DNA from: Empedobacter sp036647415
GTDB lineage: Bacteria > Bacteroidota > Bacteroidia > Flavobacteriales > Weeksellaceae
DNA length: 64,000 nucleotides
Reading direction: 5' to 3'
NCBI RefSeq assembly: GCF_036647415.1
Contig: NZ_JAVXKG010000004.1
Coordinates: 93,505 to 157,504, forward strand
A program made the position numbers and the translations under genes. The notes beneath the pieces are model-generated. The model ran no database searches. It was not told where the DNA came from and saw only the letters and a list, made by a program, of their open reading frames with translations. This document shows, piece by piece, positions 48,977-59,390 of this stretch. Each line of letters opens with the position of its first letter. Positions within the stretch are counted from its first letter, which is position 1.

Positions 48977-51622
48977 TTAAGCCTTTTTAGTGGCTAAGTT
49001 TAAATTCTCTTTTGTAGAACATTTTTTGTATCCCAAATAAACACCTCCAACCACAACGATTAAAAGTAAAATATTCGAAATAATTACAATCATATTTCCA
49101 GTAGAAATAACTTGTGGTTTAAATTCCATCACAATTGTATGATTTCCTTTTTGCACAGGAACTGCACGTAAAACATAATTCGCTTTTTCGATCGGAATTT
49201 CTTTTCCATCAATAGTTGCTGTCCATCCGTGAGGATAATAAATCTCAGAGAAAACGGCAATTTGATCTGTTGAAGATGAAGATTTGTAGGTCATTTTCAT
49301 TGGAGAATAATCAACCAATTCAATCTTTGAAGCTGTATCTGGCGAAACGTTTAAGTTTTTATTATTAACCAAATCTTTGCGTAAAATAACCGTATTATTA
49401 ACTGGAGTAGAATTAATGGCTAAGATTTCATCATTCGCATTTTCTGTCCATTTAATATTCGATGCAAACCAAGCGCTACCTTGAGCTGTAGGATTTTGCT
49501 GAACTTTTGGTTCTGTAGGATCACCATGAATAATGTATTTCGTATTCAACATATTCAATACATTAATCAATCCAGTTTCATCTTTTATTCCGTATTGTTT
49601 TAATTCTGGATTTTGAGAAAAATAAATATCAATAACATCTTGATATTTACCTAATTTTGCTGCGTGATACCCACCAATAGAAGGAACGAAATATGAAGTT
49701 CCTGCTTCGTTGAATGTACTTAAAGCTGTATTGTAAACTCGGAAATGTGATTTGTCTTGTTTCGCAATATTTGATAATAAATTGTTCAAAGGAATTTTGT
49801 AGGCAATTTGCGCAACATTATTATTGTTTTCTGCTTCGGACTGTAGACGAGGCGACATTTCTGTAGGGAAAGGATTGTCAACAATATATTTAGACACAAA
49901 ATTGTCATCATTCAAATAACGTTTATTCACTGTATATCCATCAATCAAAGCTAAAGCTCCAATCGCGAAAACGACAATTGCGGGTTTTTTGATTACTTTG
50001 AAAAGATAAGCGATCATCAAACCAAGAGTTAAGACAACAAACAATAATGTTCTTAATGTATCAGCTTTGAACATTGCAATTCTATCCAAAATTAAAGCTT
50101 CGTCTAATCGTTTTATTAATCCGTCCCAAACTCCAACTGCATTTGGATTTGCTTGTTGTATTTGACCAATTAATTGTTCGGTCATTAATTTTTCATCAGG
50201 AGAACTAAAAGGGAAAATCATTCCACCAAATAAGTATAAAATGACTAAAATAGCAACTGTAGAACCACCAGCTATATATAGTACTTTCTTTTTGAATTCT
50301 TCTTTTTCATCAGAATTAAAGAAATAATATAACGTCAAAATTGCTAAGAAAGGCATCGTAAACTCGGCTATAACTAAGATAGAAGAAACAGCACGGAATT
50401 TATCGTACATTGGGAAATAGTCAATAAATAAATTGGTGATAAATGGTAAATTTTTCCCCCAAGCTAATACAAAGCTTAAAAATGTTGCACCAACTAACCA
50501 TTTTTTATAGGTAGAGAATTTTCCACGAACCATAAAAAGTCCGATAATAAATAAGAAAACGACTACAGCACCTTGATAAGCGGGACCAGAAGTTCCTGGC
50601 TGATCGCCCCAATATGCACTTCTTGGTTGACTTGCTACGGCTTGAAAAACTTGTTGATTAAATTCATCTTCACCAATACTATATTGTGTATTTTGTAATT
50701 CGGATGTATAATTTTTTAAATCTTCTGGATTTGTTTGAGAACCACCACCCATCAAATTTGGAATAAATAGATTTAATGTTTCTAATTTTCCATAACTCCA
50801 TTGTGTGATATAATCGTGATCTAATCCATTTGAATTCTTTTTAAGTAAAGTCATTTCAGATTTTCCACGCGTCGTCTCTTTACTGTATTCATAAGTTGAC
50901 ATTAATCGATTTGCATTAAGTCCTGCTGCAATAATTACAGCTACAACAACCAAAGTAGATGATTTCAGAAAATCTGGTAATTCTTTCTTTTTGATACTAT
51001 CAATAAATTGAACGATTGCAAAAACTAACATCGCCAAAAATAAATAGAATGTCATTTGGATGTGATTGGCTTGTAATTGCAATCCCATAAACAATGTTGT
51101 AAGAACAAAACCGCTGATGTATTTTTTGCGATATAATAATAAAATACCAGCAATTAATGGTGCAAAATACCCAATTGTATGTAGTTTACCGTTGTGACCT
51201 GCAGCAATCAATTCAAAATAATAAGAACCAAACGAAAAGAAAATAGCACCAACTAAAGCGTATTTCCATTTCTTGAAAACCGTTAATCCAAGTATAAAGA
51301 AACCTGCAAATAACAAGAAAATATAATCGGCTGGGCGTGGTAAAAATCGAATAACAGAATCGATGGATTTTATGACATCAAAATCGTATTTCGCACCAGT
51401 TTGATACGTTGGCATTCCGCCAAACATTGCATCCGACCAATAGACATTTTCATTGGTTTTGTCTTGATAATTTAGCATTTCTTGCGCACTACCTTTGTAG
51501 TTGATAATATCGGGTTGTATAACCGATTTACCTGACAAAATAGGTGCACAATAAACTAAAGCAATCACTACAAAAAGTAGTAATGATACAAGAACGTAGA
51601 GTAAATTCTTTTTATTTTTCAT
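48977..51622 (-). CDS. YfhO-family membrane protein
   Basis: 881 residues. About twelve membrane helices through residue 560 (first helix about 8-27), then a soluble C-terminal domain (about 600-835) and a final helix near 845-865. The DIINYKGSAQEMLNYQ start and AGHNGKLHTIGYFAP loop resemble YfhO/GT-C fold proteins. In Gram-positives YfhO glycosylates lipoteichoic acid from a polyprenyl donor; here the acceptor is unknown. It overlaps the DUF4834 gene by 11 nt and precedes the GT4 gene by 7 nt. Confidence 0.88.
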   Translation of the reverse strand: MKNKKNLLYVLVSLLLFVVIALVYCAPILSGKSVIQPDIINYKGSAQEMLNYQDKTNENVYWSDAMFGGMPTYQTGAKYDFDVIKSIDSVIRFLPRPADYIFLLFAGFFILGLTVFKKWKYALVGAIFFSFGSYYFELIAAGHNGKLHTIGYFAPLIAGILLLYRKKYISGFVLTTLFMGLQLQANHIQMTFYLFLAMLVFAIVQFIDSIKKKELPDFLKSSTLVVVAVIIAAGLNANRLMSTYEYSKETTRGKSEMTLLKKNSNGLDHDYITQWSYGKLETLNLFIPNLMGGGSQTNPEDLKNYTSELQNTQYSIGEDEFNQQVFQAVASQPRSAYWGDQPGTSGPAYQGAVVVFLFIIGLFMVRGKFSTYKKWLVGATFLSFVLAWGKNLPFITNLFIDYFPMYDKFRAVSSILVIAEFTMPFLAILTLYYFFNSDEKEEFKKKVLYIAGGSTVAILVILYLFGGMIFPFSSPDEKLMTEQLIGQIQQANPNAVGVWDGLIKRLDEALILDRIAMFKADTLRTLLFVVLTLGLMIAYLFKVIKKPAIVVFAIGALALIDGYTVNKRYLNDDNFVSKYIVDNPFPTEMSPRLQSEAENNNNVAQIAYKIPLNNLLSNIAKQDKSHFRVYNTALSTFNEAGTSYFVPSIGGYHAAKLGKYQDVIDIYFSQNPELKQYGIKDETGLINVLNMLNTKYIIHGDPTEPKVQQNPTAQGSAWFASNIKWTENANDEILAINSTPVNNTVILRKDLVNNKNLNVSPDTASKIELVDYSPMKMTYKSSSSTDQIAVFSEIYYPHGWTATIDGKEIPIEKANYVLRAVPVQKGNHTIVMEFKPQVISTGNMIVIISNILLLIVVVGGVYLGYKKCSTKENLNLATKKA

Positions 51623-51878
51623 CCTTTTTTTCTTCTTCGATTATTTCGTAATCTACCGTTTCAGCTTCTATGTTAAATTTCGATTTTTCGAATGATTTAT
51701 TGTTTTGAGGTTCTTGATAAGAACCATTATTTGTTGTATTTTGACTTTGATTATAAGCATTTTGTTGTTGATTAATCGCGTCTTTAAACGCTTTTTTTAT
51801 CACAAATACTTTTCTTAAAAATCTAAAAATGGTTAAGAAAATTATACTTAAAATTATAATCGTTAAAATTGTTTTCAT
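51612..51878 (-). CDS. DUF4834-family small membrane protein
   Basis: 88 residues. An N-terminal hydrophobic helix (about 3-20) is followed by a basic patch, a Gln/Asn-rich low-complexity linker and an acidic C terminus (YEIIEEEKKDEK). This layout and the position just upstream of yfhO fit the flavobacterial DUF4834 family. Function unknown. It starts 2 nt after the lipoprotein gene and overlaps the YfhO start by 11 nt. Confidence 0.8.
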   Translation of the reverse strand: MKTILTIIILSIIFLTIFRFLRKVFVIKKAFKDAINQQQNAYNQSQNTTNNGSYQEPQNNKSFEKSKFNIEAETVDYEIIEEEKKDEK

Positions 51879-51880
51879 TA

Positions 51881-52948
51881 CTAATTAACAGTTGTGACAG
51901 TTGTAACCGACTCCGTCATTGTTTGTTTTTGACCTTGCGCTTCAATTGTACGTTTTAATGTTTCCTTTTTTGTTAAGCTCACTTTATTGATCCACCCAGA
52001 TTGTGTATCAATCAAAATTTTTCCATCTACATTAGCATTATTATCCGCAGACATTGACATACCTTGTTGGCTTTCTGTTCCTTTCAGGTTTTGTGTTCCT
52101 ACGACTGTAATTGTAGTATTTGTAGGTTCTACGCTTGTTAACGTTCTTTTCATCGAAAGACTTCCTTTCATCGGACCTTTGTCTATTTTTTGATTGTCAG
52201 ACCAAGATTCATTTAAAGCTAATGTCTTATTTGGAAAGATATTCATTGTTTCTTCAAACTGAGAAGATAAGGCTTCTTTGCTTAAAGAGCTATTGATAAC
52301 CTGTGTGAAAAATTTGAATTCTTCTGCTGTAACTTGTTTTTTTACAGAGTTTAGAATAGACGATTTTAATGCGTCTAAACCATCTACACTAATTACTTTA
52401 CCCTTTTGGTCAACTTTCATTGTGTAAGTTTTTCCAGTCATGGCTTTATAAATAGACCAAGAAACTGCAATATCTTTATTTGCAGGTTTTGCAGAATTTG
52501 TGTCATACGAAATTGATTTTCCAGAAGGATCTGTCATTTTTTCACTATAACCTTTAGAATGTACTTCTAGTGTATAAACACCATTTTTAAAATCCTTTAC
52601 TGTATAATCTATTTCTTTTTTACTTTCGCTCACCATTTTTTGAGATTGTTTTCCATCAGATGCCGAATGCGTTGTTTTAACCGCTAATGTCATCGGATAA
52701 GTTTTACCAATCTCTAAATTATATTTATAAGCAAATTTACCATCTGTTCCTTTGGCTACAGCAACTATTTTTGGAGCAGTTGTTGTTTCAACTTTCAATG
52801 AATCTTGTGTTTCTGTTTTGGCAACTGTGTCACCTTTTTCGTTCACAACTAATTCTTTTCCGTCTTTATCTTTACCTACTACTTTATCTTCTTTTTTACA
52901 TGAAGCAACTGTCACTAAAACAGCCATCACGAATACTAATTTTTTCAT
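51881..52948 (-). CDS. DUF6263-type lipoprotein
   Basis: 355 residues. Signal MKKLVFVMAVLVTVASC puts the lipidated Cys at residue 17. A charged spacer follows (about 18-60), then repeated beta-strand motifs with NLEIGKTYPMTLAVKTTHSA, the YTVKDFKNGVYTLEVHSKGYSEK strand pair and FPNKTLALNESWSDN. The pattern fits DUF6263, a periplasmic lipoprotein family of unknown role. First gene of the operon leading to DUF4834-YfhO-GT4, so an envelope glycan role is suggested by context only. Confidence 0.78.
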   Translation of the reverse strand: MKKLVFVMAVLVTVASCKKEDKVVGKDKDGKELVVNEKGDTVAKTETQDSLKVETTTAPKIVAVAKGTDGKFAYKYNLEIGKTYPMTLAVKTTHSASDGKQSQKMVSESKKEIDYTVKDFKNGVYTLEVHSKGYSEKMTDPSGKSISYDTNSAKPANKDIAVSWSIYKAMTGKTYTMKVDQKGKVISVDGLDALKSSILNSVKKQVTAEEFKFFTQVINSSLSKEALSSQFEETMNIFPNKTLALNESWSDNQKIDKGPMKGSLSMKRTLTSVEPTNTTITVVGTQNLKGTESQQGMSMSADNNANVDGKILIDTQSGWINKVSLTKKETLKRTIEAQGQKQTMTESVTTVTTVN

Positions 52949-53059
52949 ATAAGTTTCTTGTTTGAGATTGGTTTAATGCCAAAATCAATCCAAAAATAAG
53001 TATTTTAGTTGGTTTTTTAACATTAAGATTAAAATCTATTGATAATGAAAGATGTACGA

Positions 53060-56000
53060 TTATTTTTCTATTTCTATGATTTTGTTGTCAGTATGTGTTT
53101 TGTAATTTTGGTTATACATACTTTCTGCTTGTGAAATACCGTTGTTGAATTTTCCTTGTAAATTGGCTTTTACTTCATATCCAAATTGATGTTCTCCTTT
53201 TGGTAAATAATCAATAAAGAAATTTGTTTCCTCATCTTTTGTCTCAAAATAGTAACCTACAGAATTATTCCAATAATATTTTGAAGGTACAAAAACTGGA
53301 TCAAAACCTGTTGCACGATAATCTTTCAGGTGTACATAACTGATGTCTTCATCTGAAATTAAAGTTAGATTAATTCGAACAATTTCGCCTAATTTTATTT
53401 TTCTATTTAACGGAATCCATTTGTTATTTTCTTTGATAAATAGATTTTTCTCTACGCGTAATTTATTTTGATTCGATTTTATTTCATTAATAGGAACAGA
53501 CTTATAATTTACGATACTTCCATTTAAAATGACAGAAAAATTATTTTTGATTTTGATTGATTTCGGAATTTCATTAAGGTTAGAAGTTTCGAAAATATTT
53601 TGTCCAAATAATTGTTGAATTTTACTCGAATCAATTCCTTCTATTTCAATTTTTGTTGAATTTTCATTAAAATCTGAAGTAGAAATAATAGCATGAAGTG
53701 CATAGTTAGTACCCAATGTACCGTGCCACGAGTTTTGTTTGTATTGTTGTAAAATCCATTGAACAAGATTTTTTGTATCCATTTTATTTGCTTCAAAAGC
53801 TTCTATTATTAAGGATTGTGTAGAAATAGAATTTGTTAGAAATAGATTTTCGTTGGTGTTCCAATAATTTCCATTTGTGTTATCTAAAATCATTTCAGTT
53901 TCTATACTTTTTACCAACGTTGTTGCATACGATTTTGCATTAAGATAATTTGCTACAATTGCAGATTTTGCTCTAAATTCTAAATTTCTATTACCTGCTG
54001 TTTTTTCGATTTTATTCCACTCGTTTTCATACATTTTCTTTACATCATCAAGTTTTTTATTTTTTGTAGGATAAAATTGATCGATGTAAATAACATCAAC
54101 AAACTCATTTAAATTATATTGTTTTTTGATATTATTTTTTTCAAAATTTAAGTTATAATCAATTAAATAATCAAGTCCTTTTGAAAATGATTTTTTAAGA
54201 TCATTTGAAATATTTTCTGGATAAAATTTAATTAATCGTCCAATATAAATCAGATTTTGTTTTGTGATTTCTACATTTGTTTTTCCACCAATAAACCACG
54301 GAAAACTTCCGTCACTGAATTGTGCTTTGATTAATTTATTTTCTAAAATAGTTAATTGTTTCTGAATATATTTTTCATCCATCGTTTTTGCAATTTCAGC
54401 TATAATTTTATCTTGCGATTTTGCAGGTTTATTCCAAGAAGTTTGCTTCGTCGAAATTTCATATTCTAAACCAGTTTTAGGTATGTTTTTTTGATTAATC
54501 GTTTTGAAATATTCAGCAATTTTTGGGTATTTTTTCTGTAAAATGGCTAACATTTTATACGCAAACCATTTACTTGTCGTTTGTTCGGTGCAATCGTATG
54601 GATATATTGCCAATTGCTCCAACGAACTAAGAACCGTAAACAACGGATTAGTTTCTATTTTGAGCTTAAAAAGCTCGAATTGATTAGGAGAAATATCAAG
54701 TTTAATTTCTTTACTTTCTTGTGGTAAAAGAACAATTGATTGGCTTTCTGTAATTGTAATTTTGTTAGATAATATTGGAAGTATTTGTTGCTCACCATCA
54801 GAAAAATCCGATGTTCCGGCAACAATTTTTACCAAAACATCTTCGTAGTTTTCAGGAATTTTTATTTTCCATTCTATAACAGAAGTTTGTTTTGCACTAA
54901 CTTCAAAATTTTGAGTTTCATTAATTACGTTAAATTCTGAATTAATTATTTGATTATTTTTTTGATTGATAAATTCTAATTTTACATTTCCATTTAGATT
55001 TTTATCCGAAATATTTTGTATTTGAGTAGAAATTATCATTTCATCATTTTCTCTGAAATAACGAGGCAAATGTGGTGAAACCATCAAGTCTTTTTGTGTT
55101 TTTGTAATAAAAGTTCCATCACCAGAATTTAATTCTTTGTCATGTGCAAATACCAATAATTTCCATTCTGTTAACGCTTCTGGTGTTGTAAAGTCAAATG
55201 ATACATTTCCTTCTTTATCCGTTCGTAGAGAAGGGTAGAAGAAAGCTGTTTCATTCAGATTTGTACGTGCTTTTATAGTTGATAAATCGATTGATTTTTC
55301 TTCCGTATTTTTATTTTTTGATTGTATAATAATTACACCATTTGCTCCACGACTTCCATATAAAGCTGTAGCTTCTTCACTTTTTAACACCGTTATTTCT
55401 GCAATATCTTCATTTGTTATATCTGTTATTTTTTTTATTTCTCCATCTATTATAACTAAAGCTTCTTGTTGTGAATTTACACTGCCTACACCTCTTATTT
55501 TTATGTTATTTGCAGCGCCTGGAGTACCATAACCTGTTGTAACGACTTCTGCTAAATCAAGTCCACTAACATTTCCACTCAATTGATAAAGAAAATCTTC
55601 ACTATCTTCTGATGTCGTAACATAACTAAGACTTGCTTTTTTTACAATTTCATCAATATCGGCATCTCTAAAATCATCAAACAAAGTTGTTTTAATTTTT
55701 GGAAATCTAAATTCTATAGGATAAATATTTTTTGGCTGATAAAGTGAACCAAAACTTGAATAATTATAAAATCGTTCTGTAATTTTTCTTGATGTAAAAG
55801 GGTAATATGAATTAGATTTCCAATCAATTTGATTATAATAATTATTACTTCGGAATTGGTCTAAAGACGCGTCATACATTGTTGTTAAAACTTCGGCATT
55901 TGCAGTCTTATTTGTAGGATTTGTAATTTTTAACGACCAAGTTTCCTGCTGATTTGGTTGTATTTTATCGCGAAAAACTTCTGTTTTTACAATTAATTCA

Positions 56001-59000
56001 TGATTTTTTTGGATGGTAGGAATTGTAATAAATTCACTTTTATATTGGTTATTGTGAATAAATAAATAATCAATTCTAAATTTATTCGTAACCATTTCTT
56101 CTGTTATTTTTGTAGAATAAGTTGCTTTTCCGTTTTTGAAATTTAATTTCTCCGTTTTAATAAACTTATTTTGATCTTGTATATAAAGATAAATTACAGC
56201 ATTGTCATCAAAATCAGTTTCGAAATCGACTTTGTACGTATCCCCAATATTATAAGATGCTTTTTCTACGCTTGTTGTCAAAAATTCTTTGTCAGAAAAA
56301 CGGTACGAAATATCTTCTGCAATTTTGATAATTCTAGAATTAGAAATTGTATCATTATTGATGATTGAAATTGCTTCAACTAAATAATATCCTTTTTTTA
56401 GATTTTCTGGTTGATTAATTTTTATTGTTTTGTCAATATTTGTATCAAAATCAGTTTGTTGAATAATGTTTTCTTTGTTCCAACTAGTTGTATTTTTTTT
56501 ATTTAGATTATAATTTCCAAAGAAATCTTGTTTTTCTTTTTGTGACAATAAATCATAAGCTGAATCAAACCTCAAACTATTAGTTCCATAAATTCCTTTT
56601 GGTTCGGGAAGTTTGTAGATTGTAACTTTACCTTTTAATGGGACAAAAATCTTATTAATATTTTCAGTTTCTAACGTAATTTTATTCCAATCTTTATTAA
56701 TAAAAATTTCATCAGAAATTAAATTTATTTTAACCGAATTTATTCCATAATAATAGTTGGTTTCGGTAGTTTGAGATTCACCAGTTTGTAAAATAGCTGT
56801 AACATACAATATAAAATGATCTGTTTTTTCATTCCCTTTTAATATTTTTTTTATTAGAAATTCTCCATTTTGATCTGTTTTTATTGTATCAAAATCTTCT
56901 GTAATAGTACCATAATTACTTTCAGAATAATACTGAATTGTTGCATCATTTAGTCGTGCACCAGAAAGTGATTCTACAAATCCTTTGAAAGTTGCCGTAT
57001 CTCCATTTTTTAAAGTTTGTTTATTTTTTTCGAGAACAACTCTAAAAGTTGGACGCTTGTATTCTTCAACATTAAAATTGATAGAATGAATAGAGTTTTT
57101 GTTATTTAAACGATGAATTTCTATTCTGAAACTTCCATTCAAAGTTTCTTCAGGAAGTTTAAATTTTCCGCTTATAGAACCAAAATCATTCGTTTTTAGG
57201 TTTAAACTATCAATTTTTTCTCCATTCGGATTTTTTATAAAAACAGTTAAATCTACATCCGGAAGTATTTTTCCTTTTATAGAATTTCTTTCATGTAATA
57301 TTGCTTTAAAAAACATCTCTTGGTTCGGACGATAAATTTTTCTGTCCAACAAAATTGTTGCATCTGTTTCTATGTCATCTTCATTGTCAGAATAATCATG
57401 AATTTCATCAATATTAGAGTTTGATAAATCAAAAAAATCCTTTGTAGACGGAATATACAAATACAAATTATCTAAATCTTCTCTTTTATCAGAGTCATCA
57501 TTGGATTTGTAAGTAAATTCCCCATTTCCATTTGTGTTGATACTTTTTACTTTCTGAAAATCATTTTTCTTACTATCACCATAAAGTTTTATTGTTTTGT
57601 TGGCAAATGGTAAACCATTTTTACGATTAATTATTTGTCCTTTGTACTTGTAGCCATTTTCTAATTCTTCCGTTTCGAAAGCCGAAATAAAATAATCAGA
57701 AATTTGAATTGTATTATTTTCCACAATATTGAAATAAAAATCGTCTACAAAATCTACATTATTACTCATGAAAATTTCATAATATCCACTTGCTAACGGA
57801 TTTATTTTGTATAAAACTGTACGACGATTATAATCTTTAAAATCTTTTAGATTTATTTTTTCACTATAAATTAATTCTCCCGTTGGTTTGTAACTTTTTG
57901 TTAAAGAATCATATTTTGTATAATCTTCGTCGTGTTTTGGTGAATAATTTTTCTTGTAAACTCTTATATAAAGCTCATTTACTTTTTTATAATTGATAGA
58001 AATCGGTATATATTCATTGCTTGGATAACTTTCTGTATGTTCAATTTCTAAATCTGGTTTAGAAATATTATCGCGAAATTCAACTAAGTTTTTTGTCCAA
58101 ATAGAGTTTGGATAAAGTTTTATTGCTTCATTTAATCGCTCAAATTTTTTTGAAATGTCTTCATTTCCGTCAAAAGACGTAGCTAATTTATAATATAGAA
58201 TTTGGGCATTAAAATCTGCTGGAATTTTGCTTAATGTATCTTTTAATAGTTCAAATTCATTGAAATTATTTTTATCAAGATTTCTATAATATTGATATGA
58301 ACGAGCTTCGTTATAGTTTTTTTCTTTATTTAATTGATTAATTTTAGATAGAATCGGATTGATTTTATTTGCGATTAATTGATATTTATTTTCTTTTGTA
58401 AAACGCTTATTTTTATAAAGTTGATCTATTCCATTTATGTATAAATTTCCAAATAAATTATATAGAGTCGGAATCAATGAAAATTGATTGTATTTATCCA
58501 CCGAAATTTTCACTTCTTTGTTTAAAACTTGATTTACAATTTCAGCATTCAACAAAATTTTCCATTTTTCGGTCGGTTCATTTTCTAGCAATTCTACATT
58601 TTTAATGGATTCTGTTAACAAAGAATCAATTGTTTTGAATCGCTTCTCGAAAGTCCAATCAATAAAATTAATTGATAAATCATTTTTTGTAGTTATCTCT
58701 ATATTTATATTGTCAAACAATAAATTTGCATAATAAAAATTAAGAAACGCTCTGTCAATCGGTTTGCTACGCGCAATTTCTTTTTCTATTAATGGAGAAA
58801 TTCGCTTTACAATATCTTCTTTTTTTGTATGTTGTTTACTAATATTTTCAAAATCCTTTATCGAAGCATAAAGATATTCAGGACGCTTATTTTCTTTTAA
58901 AGCATGCGATTTTATATCGTTTATATAATAATTAACACGAGTATATTTTCGTTTCGTTTGATTAACTTCTATAGAATCAAAGGAATTCTTGAAATTATAG

Positions 59001-59056
59001 TTTTGTCCAAATGCAAAAGTTGCGAATAAAATAAAAAGTAGTGATTTGAAATTCAT
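53060..59056 (-). CDS. Alpha-2-macroglobulin-like protein with embedded TonB plug segment
   Basis: 1998 residues with a Sec signal peptide (cleavage near FAFGQ, residue 18). The region 20-440 is mainly helical. A carboxypeptidase-regulatory-like segment (about 465-500) precedes the MG2-type domain with LLDRKIYRPNQEMFFKA (about 565-660). Residues about 1165-1248 are a SusC-type TonB plug piece: TTGYGTPGAANNIKIRG, QEALVIIDGE, ATALYGSRGANGVIII. Next comes the A2M domain (TTPEALTEWKLLVFAHD). The thioester-domain motif CTEQ (C1489-Q1492) is intact, followed by a helical toroid region and a receptor-binding-like C terminus. Such proteins trap proteases in the periplasm or at the surface. No adjacent pbpC. 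Confidence 0.9.
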   Translation of the reverse strand: MNFKSLLFILFATFAFGQNYNFKNSFDSIEVNQTKRKYTRVNYYINDIKSHALKENKRPEYLYASIKDFENISKQHTKKEDIVKRISPLIEKEIARSKPIDRAFLNFYYANLLFDNINIEITTKNDLSINFIDWTFEKRFKTIDSLLTESIKNVELLENEPTEKWKILLNAEIVNQVLNKEVKISVDKYNQFSLIPTLYNLFGNLYINGIDQLYKNKRFTKENKYQLIANKINPILSKINQLNKEKNYNEARSYQYYRNLDKNNFNEFELLKDTLSKIPADFNAQILYYKLATSFDGNEDISKKFERLNEAIKLYPNSIWTKNLVEFRDNISKPDLEIEHTESYPSNEYIPISINYKKVNELYIRVYKKNYSPKHDEDYTKYDSLTKSYKPTGELIYSEKINLKDFKDYNRRTVLYKINPLASGYYEIFMSNNVDFVDDFYFNIVENNTIQISDYFISAFETEELENGYKYKGQIINRKNGLPFANKTIKLYGDSKKNDFQKVKSINTNGNGEFTYKSNDDSDKREDLDNLYLYIPSTKDFFDLSNSNIDEIHDYSDNEDDIETDATILLDRKIYRPNQEMFFKAILHERNSIKGKILPDVDLTVFIKNPNGEKIDSLNLKTNDFGSISGKFKLPEETLNGSFRIEIHRLNNKNSIHSINFNVEEYKRPTFRVVLEKNKQTLKNGDTATFKGFVESLSGARLNDATIQYYSESNYGTITEDFDTIKTDQNGEFLIKKILKGNEKTDHFILYVTAILQTGESQTTETNYYYGINSVKINLISDEIFINKDWNKITLETENINKIFVPLKGKVTIYKLPEPKGIYGTNSLRFDSAYDLLSQKEKQDFFGNYNLNKKNTTSWNKENIIQQTDFDTNIDKTIKINQPENLKKGYYLVEAISIINNDTISNSRIIKIAEDISYRFSDKEFLTTSVEKASYNIGDTYKVDFETDFDDNAVIYLYIQDQNKFIKTEKLNFKNGKATYSTKITEEMVTNKFRIDYLFIHNNQYKSEFITIPTIQKNHELIVKTEVFRDKIQPNQQETWSLKITNPTNKTANAEVLTTMYDASLDQFRSNNYYNQIDWKSNSYYPFTSRKITERFYNYSSFGSLYQPKNIYPIEFRFPKIKTTLFDDFRDADIDEIVKKASLSYVTTSEDSEDFLYQLSGNVSGLDLAEVVTTGYGTPGAANNIKIRGVGSVNSQQEALVIIDGEIKKITDITNEDIAEITVLKSEEATALYGSRGANGVIIIQSKNKNTEEKSIDLSTIKARTNLNETAFFYPSLRTDKEGNVSFDFTTPEALTEWKLLVFAHDKELNSGDGTFITKTQKDLMVSPHLPRYFRENDEMIISTQIQNISDKNLNGNVKLEFINQKNNQIINSEFNVINETQNFEVSAKQTSVIEWKIKIPENYEDVLVKIVAGTSDFSDGEQQILPILSNKITITESQSIVLLPQESKEIKLDISPNQFELFKLKIETNPLFTVLSSLEQLAIYPYDCTEQTTSKWFAYKMLAILQKKYPKIAEYFKTINQKNIPKTGLEYEISTKQTSWNKPAKSQDKIIAEIAKTMDEKYIQKQLTILENKLIKAQFSDGSFPWFIGGKTNVEITKQNLIYIGRLIKFYPENISNDLKKSFSKGLDYLIDYNLNFEKNNIKKQYNLNEFVDVIYIDQFYPTKNKKLDDVKKMYENEWNKIEKTAGNRNLEFRAKSAIVANYLNAKSYATTLVKSIETEMILDNTNGNYWNTNENLFLTNSISTQSLIIEAFEANKMDTKNLVQWILQQYKQNSWHGTLGTNYALHAIISTSDFNENSTKIEIEGIDSSKIQQLFGQNIFETSNLNEIPKSIKIKNNFSVILNGSIVNYKSVPINEIKSNQNKLRVEKNLFIKENNKWIPLNRKIKLGEIVRINLTLISDEDISYVHLKDYRATGFDPVFVPSKYYWNNSVGYYFETKDEETNFFIDYLPKGEHQFGYEVKANLQGKFNNGISQAESMYNQNYKTHTDNKIIEIEK

Positions 59057-59390
59057 AGAGTTAATTCATCTTTAAAAATAAGAAATATTCAGTCTACTTT
59101 TTAAATATTCCTATAAAATATTCAATATTAGTAAAAGGGATTTTGCTTGTTATTTAAATTTTAAGAAAATATTTAACATAATGACTAAATCTGATAAACT
59201 CAGTGTTGTTATTTGATAAATACTTGATAATGTATTTAAAATAATTTCTAAAAATATGTAATTTTAAAATATAGTTAATTGATTAATAGTTATTTAAAGT
59301 TATTATTAATTATTCTAAATAAACTTTGTTCGTTTTAAGAAAGTTTTTACATTTGCGCCATTATTTTTATCTATTCCAAATAAACAGAAT
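59057..59390. other. Divergent intergenic region
   Basis: 334 bp, strongly A+T-rich, between the A2M-like gene (-) and the TonB receptor gene (+). Apart from the receptor promoter at 59325-59355 I see no coding sequence, RNA gene or strong hairpin in it. Confidence 0.6.
59325..59355 (+). promoter_or_regulatory. -33/-7 promoter of the TonB receptor gene
   Basis: TTTG at 59325-59328 and TACATTTG at 59348-59355 with 19 bp between them, the same spacing as the rplC promoter. A 35-nt leader precedes the ATG. No Fur-box match was recognised by eye. Confidence 0.72.

Noticed and set aside
55306..55566. Separate SusC-like receptor gene or frameshifted fusion
   Set aside because: The plug segment is in frame with the flanking macroglobulin sequence, without stop codons or a barrel.
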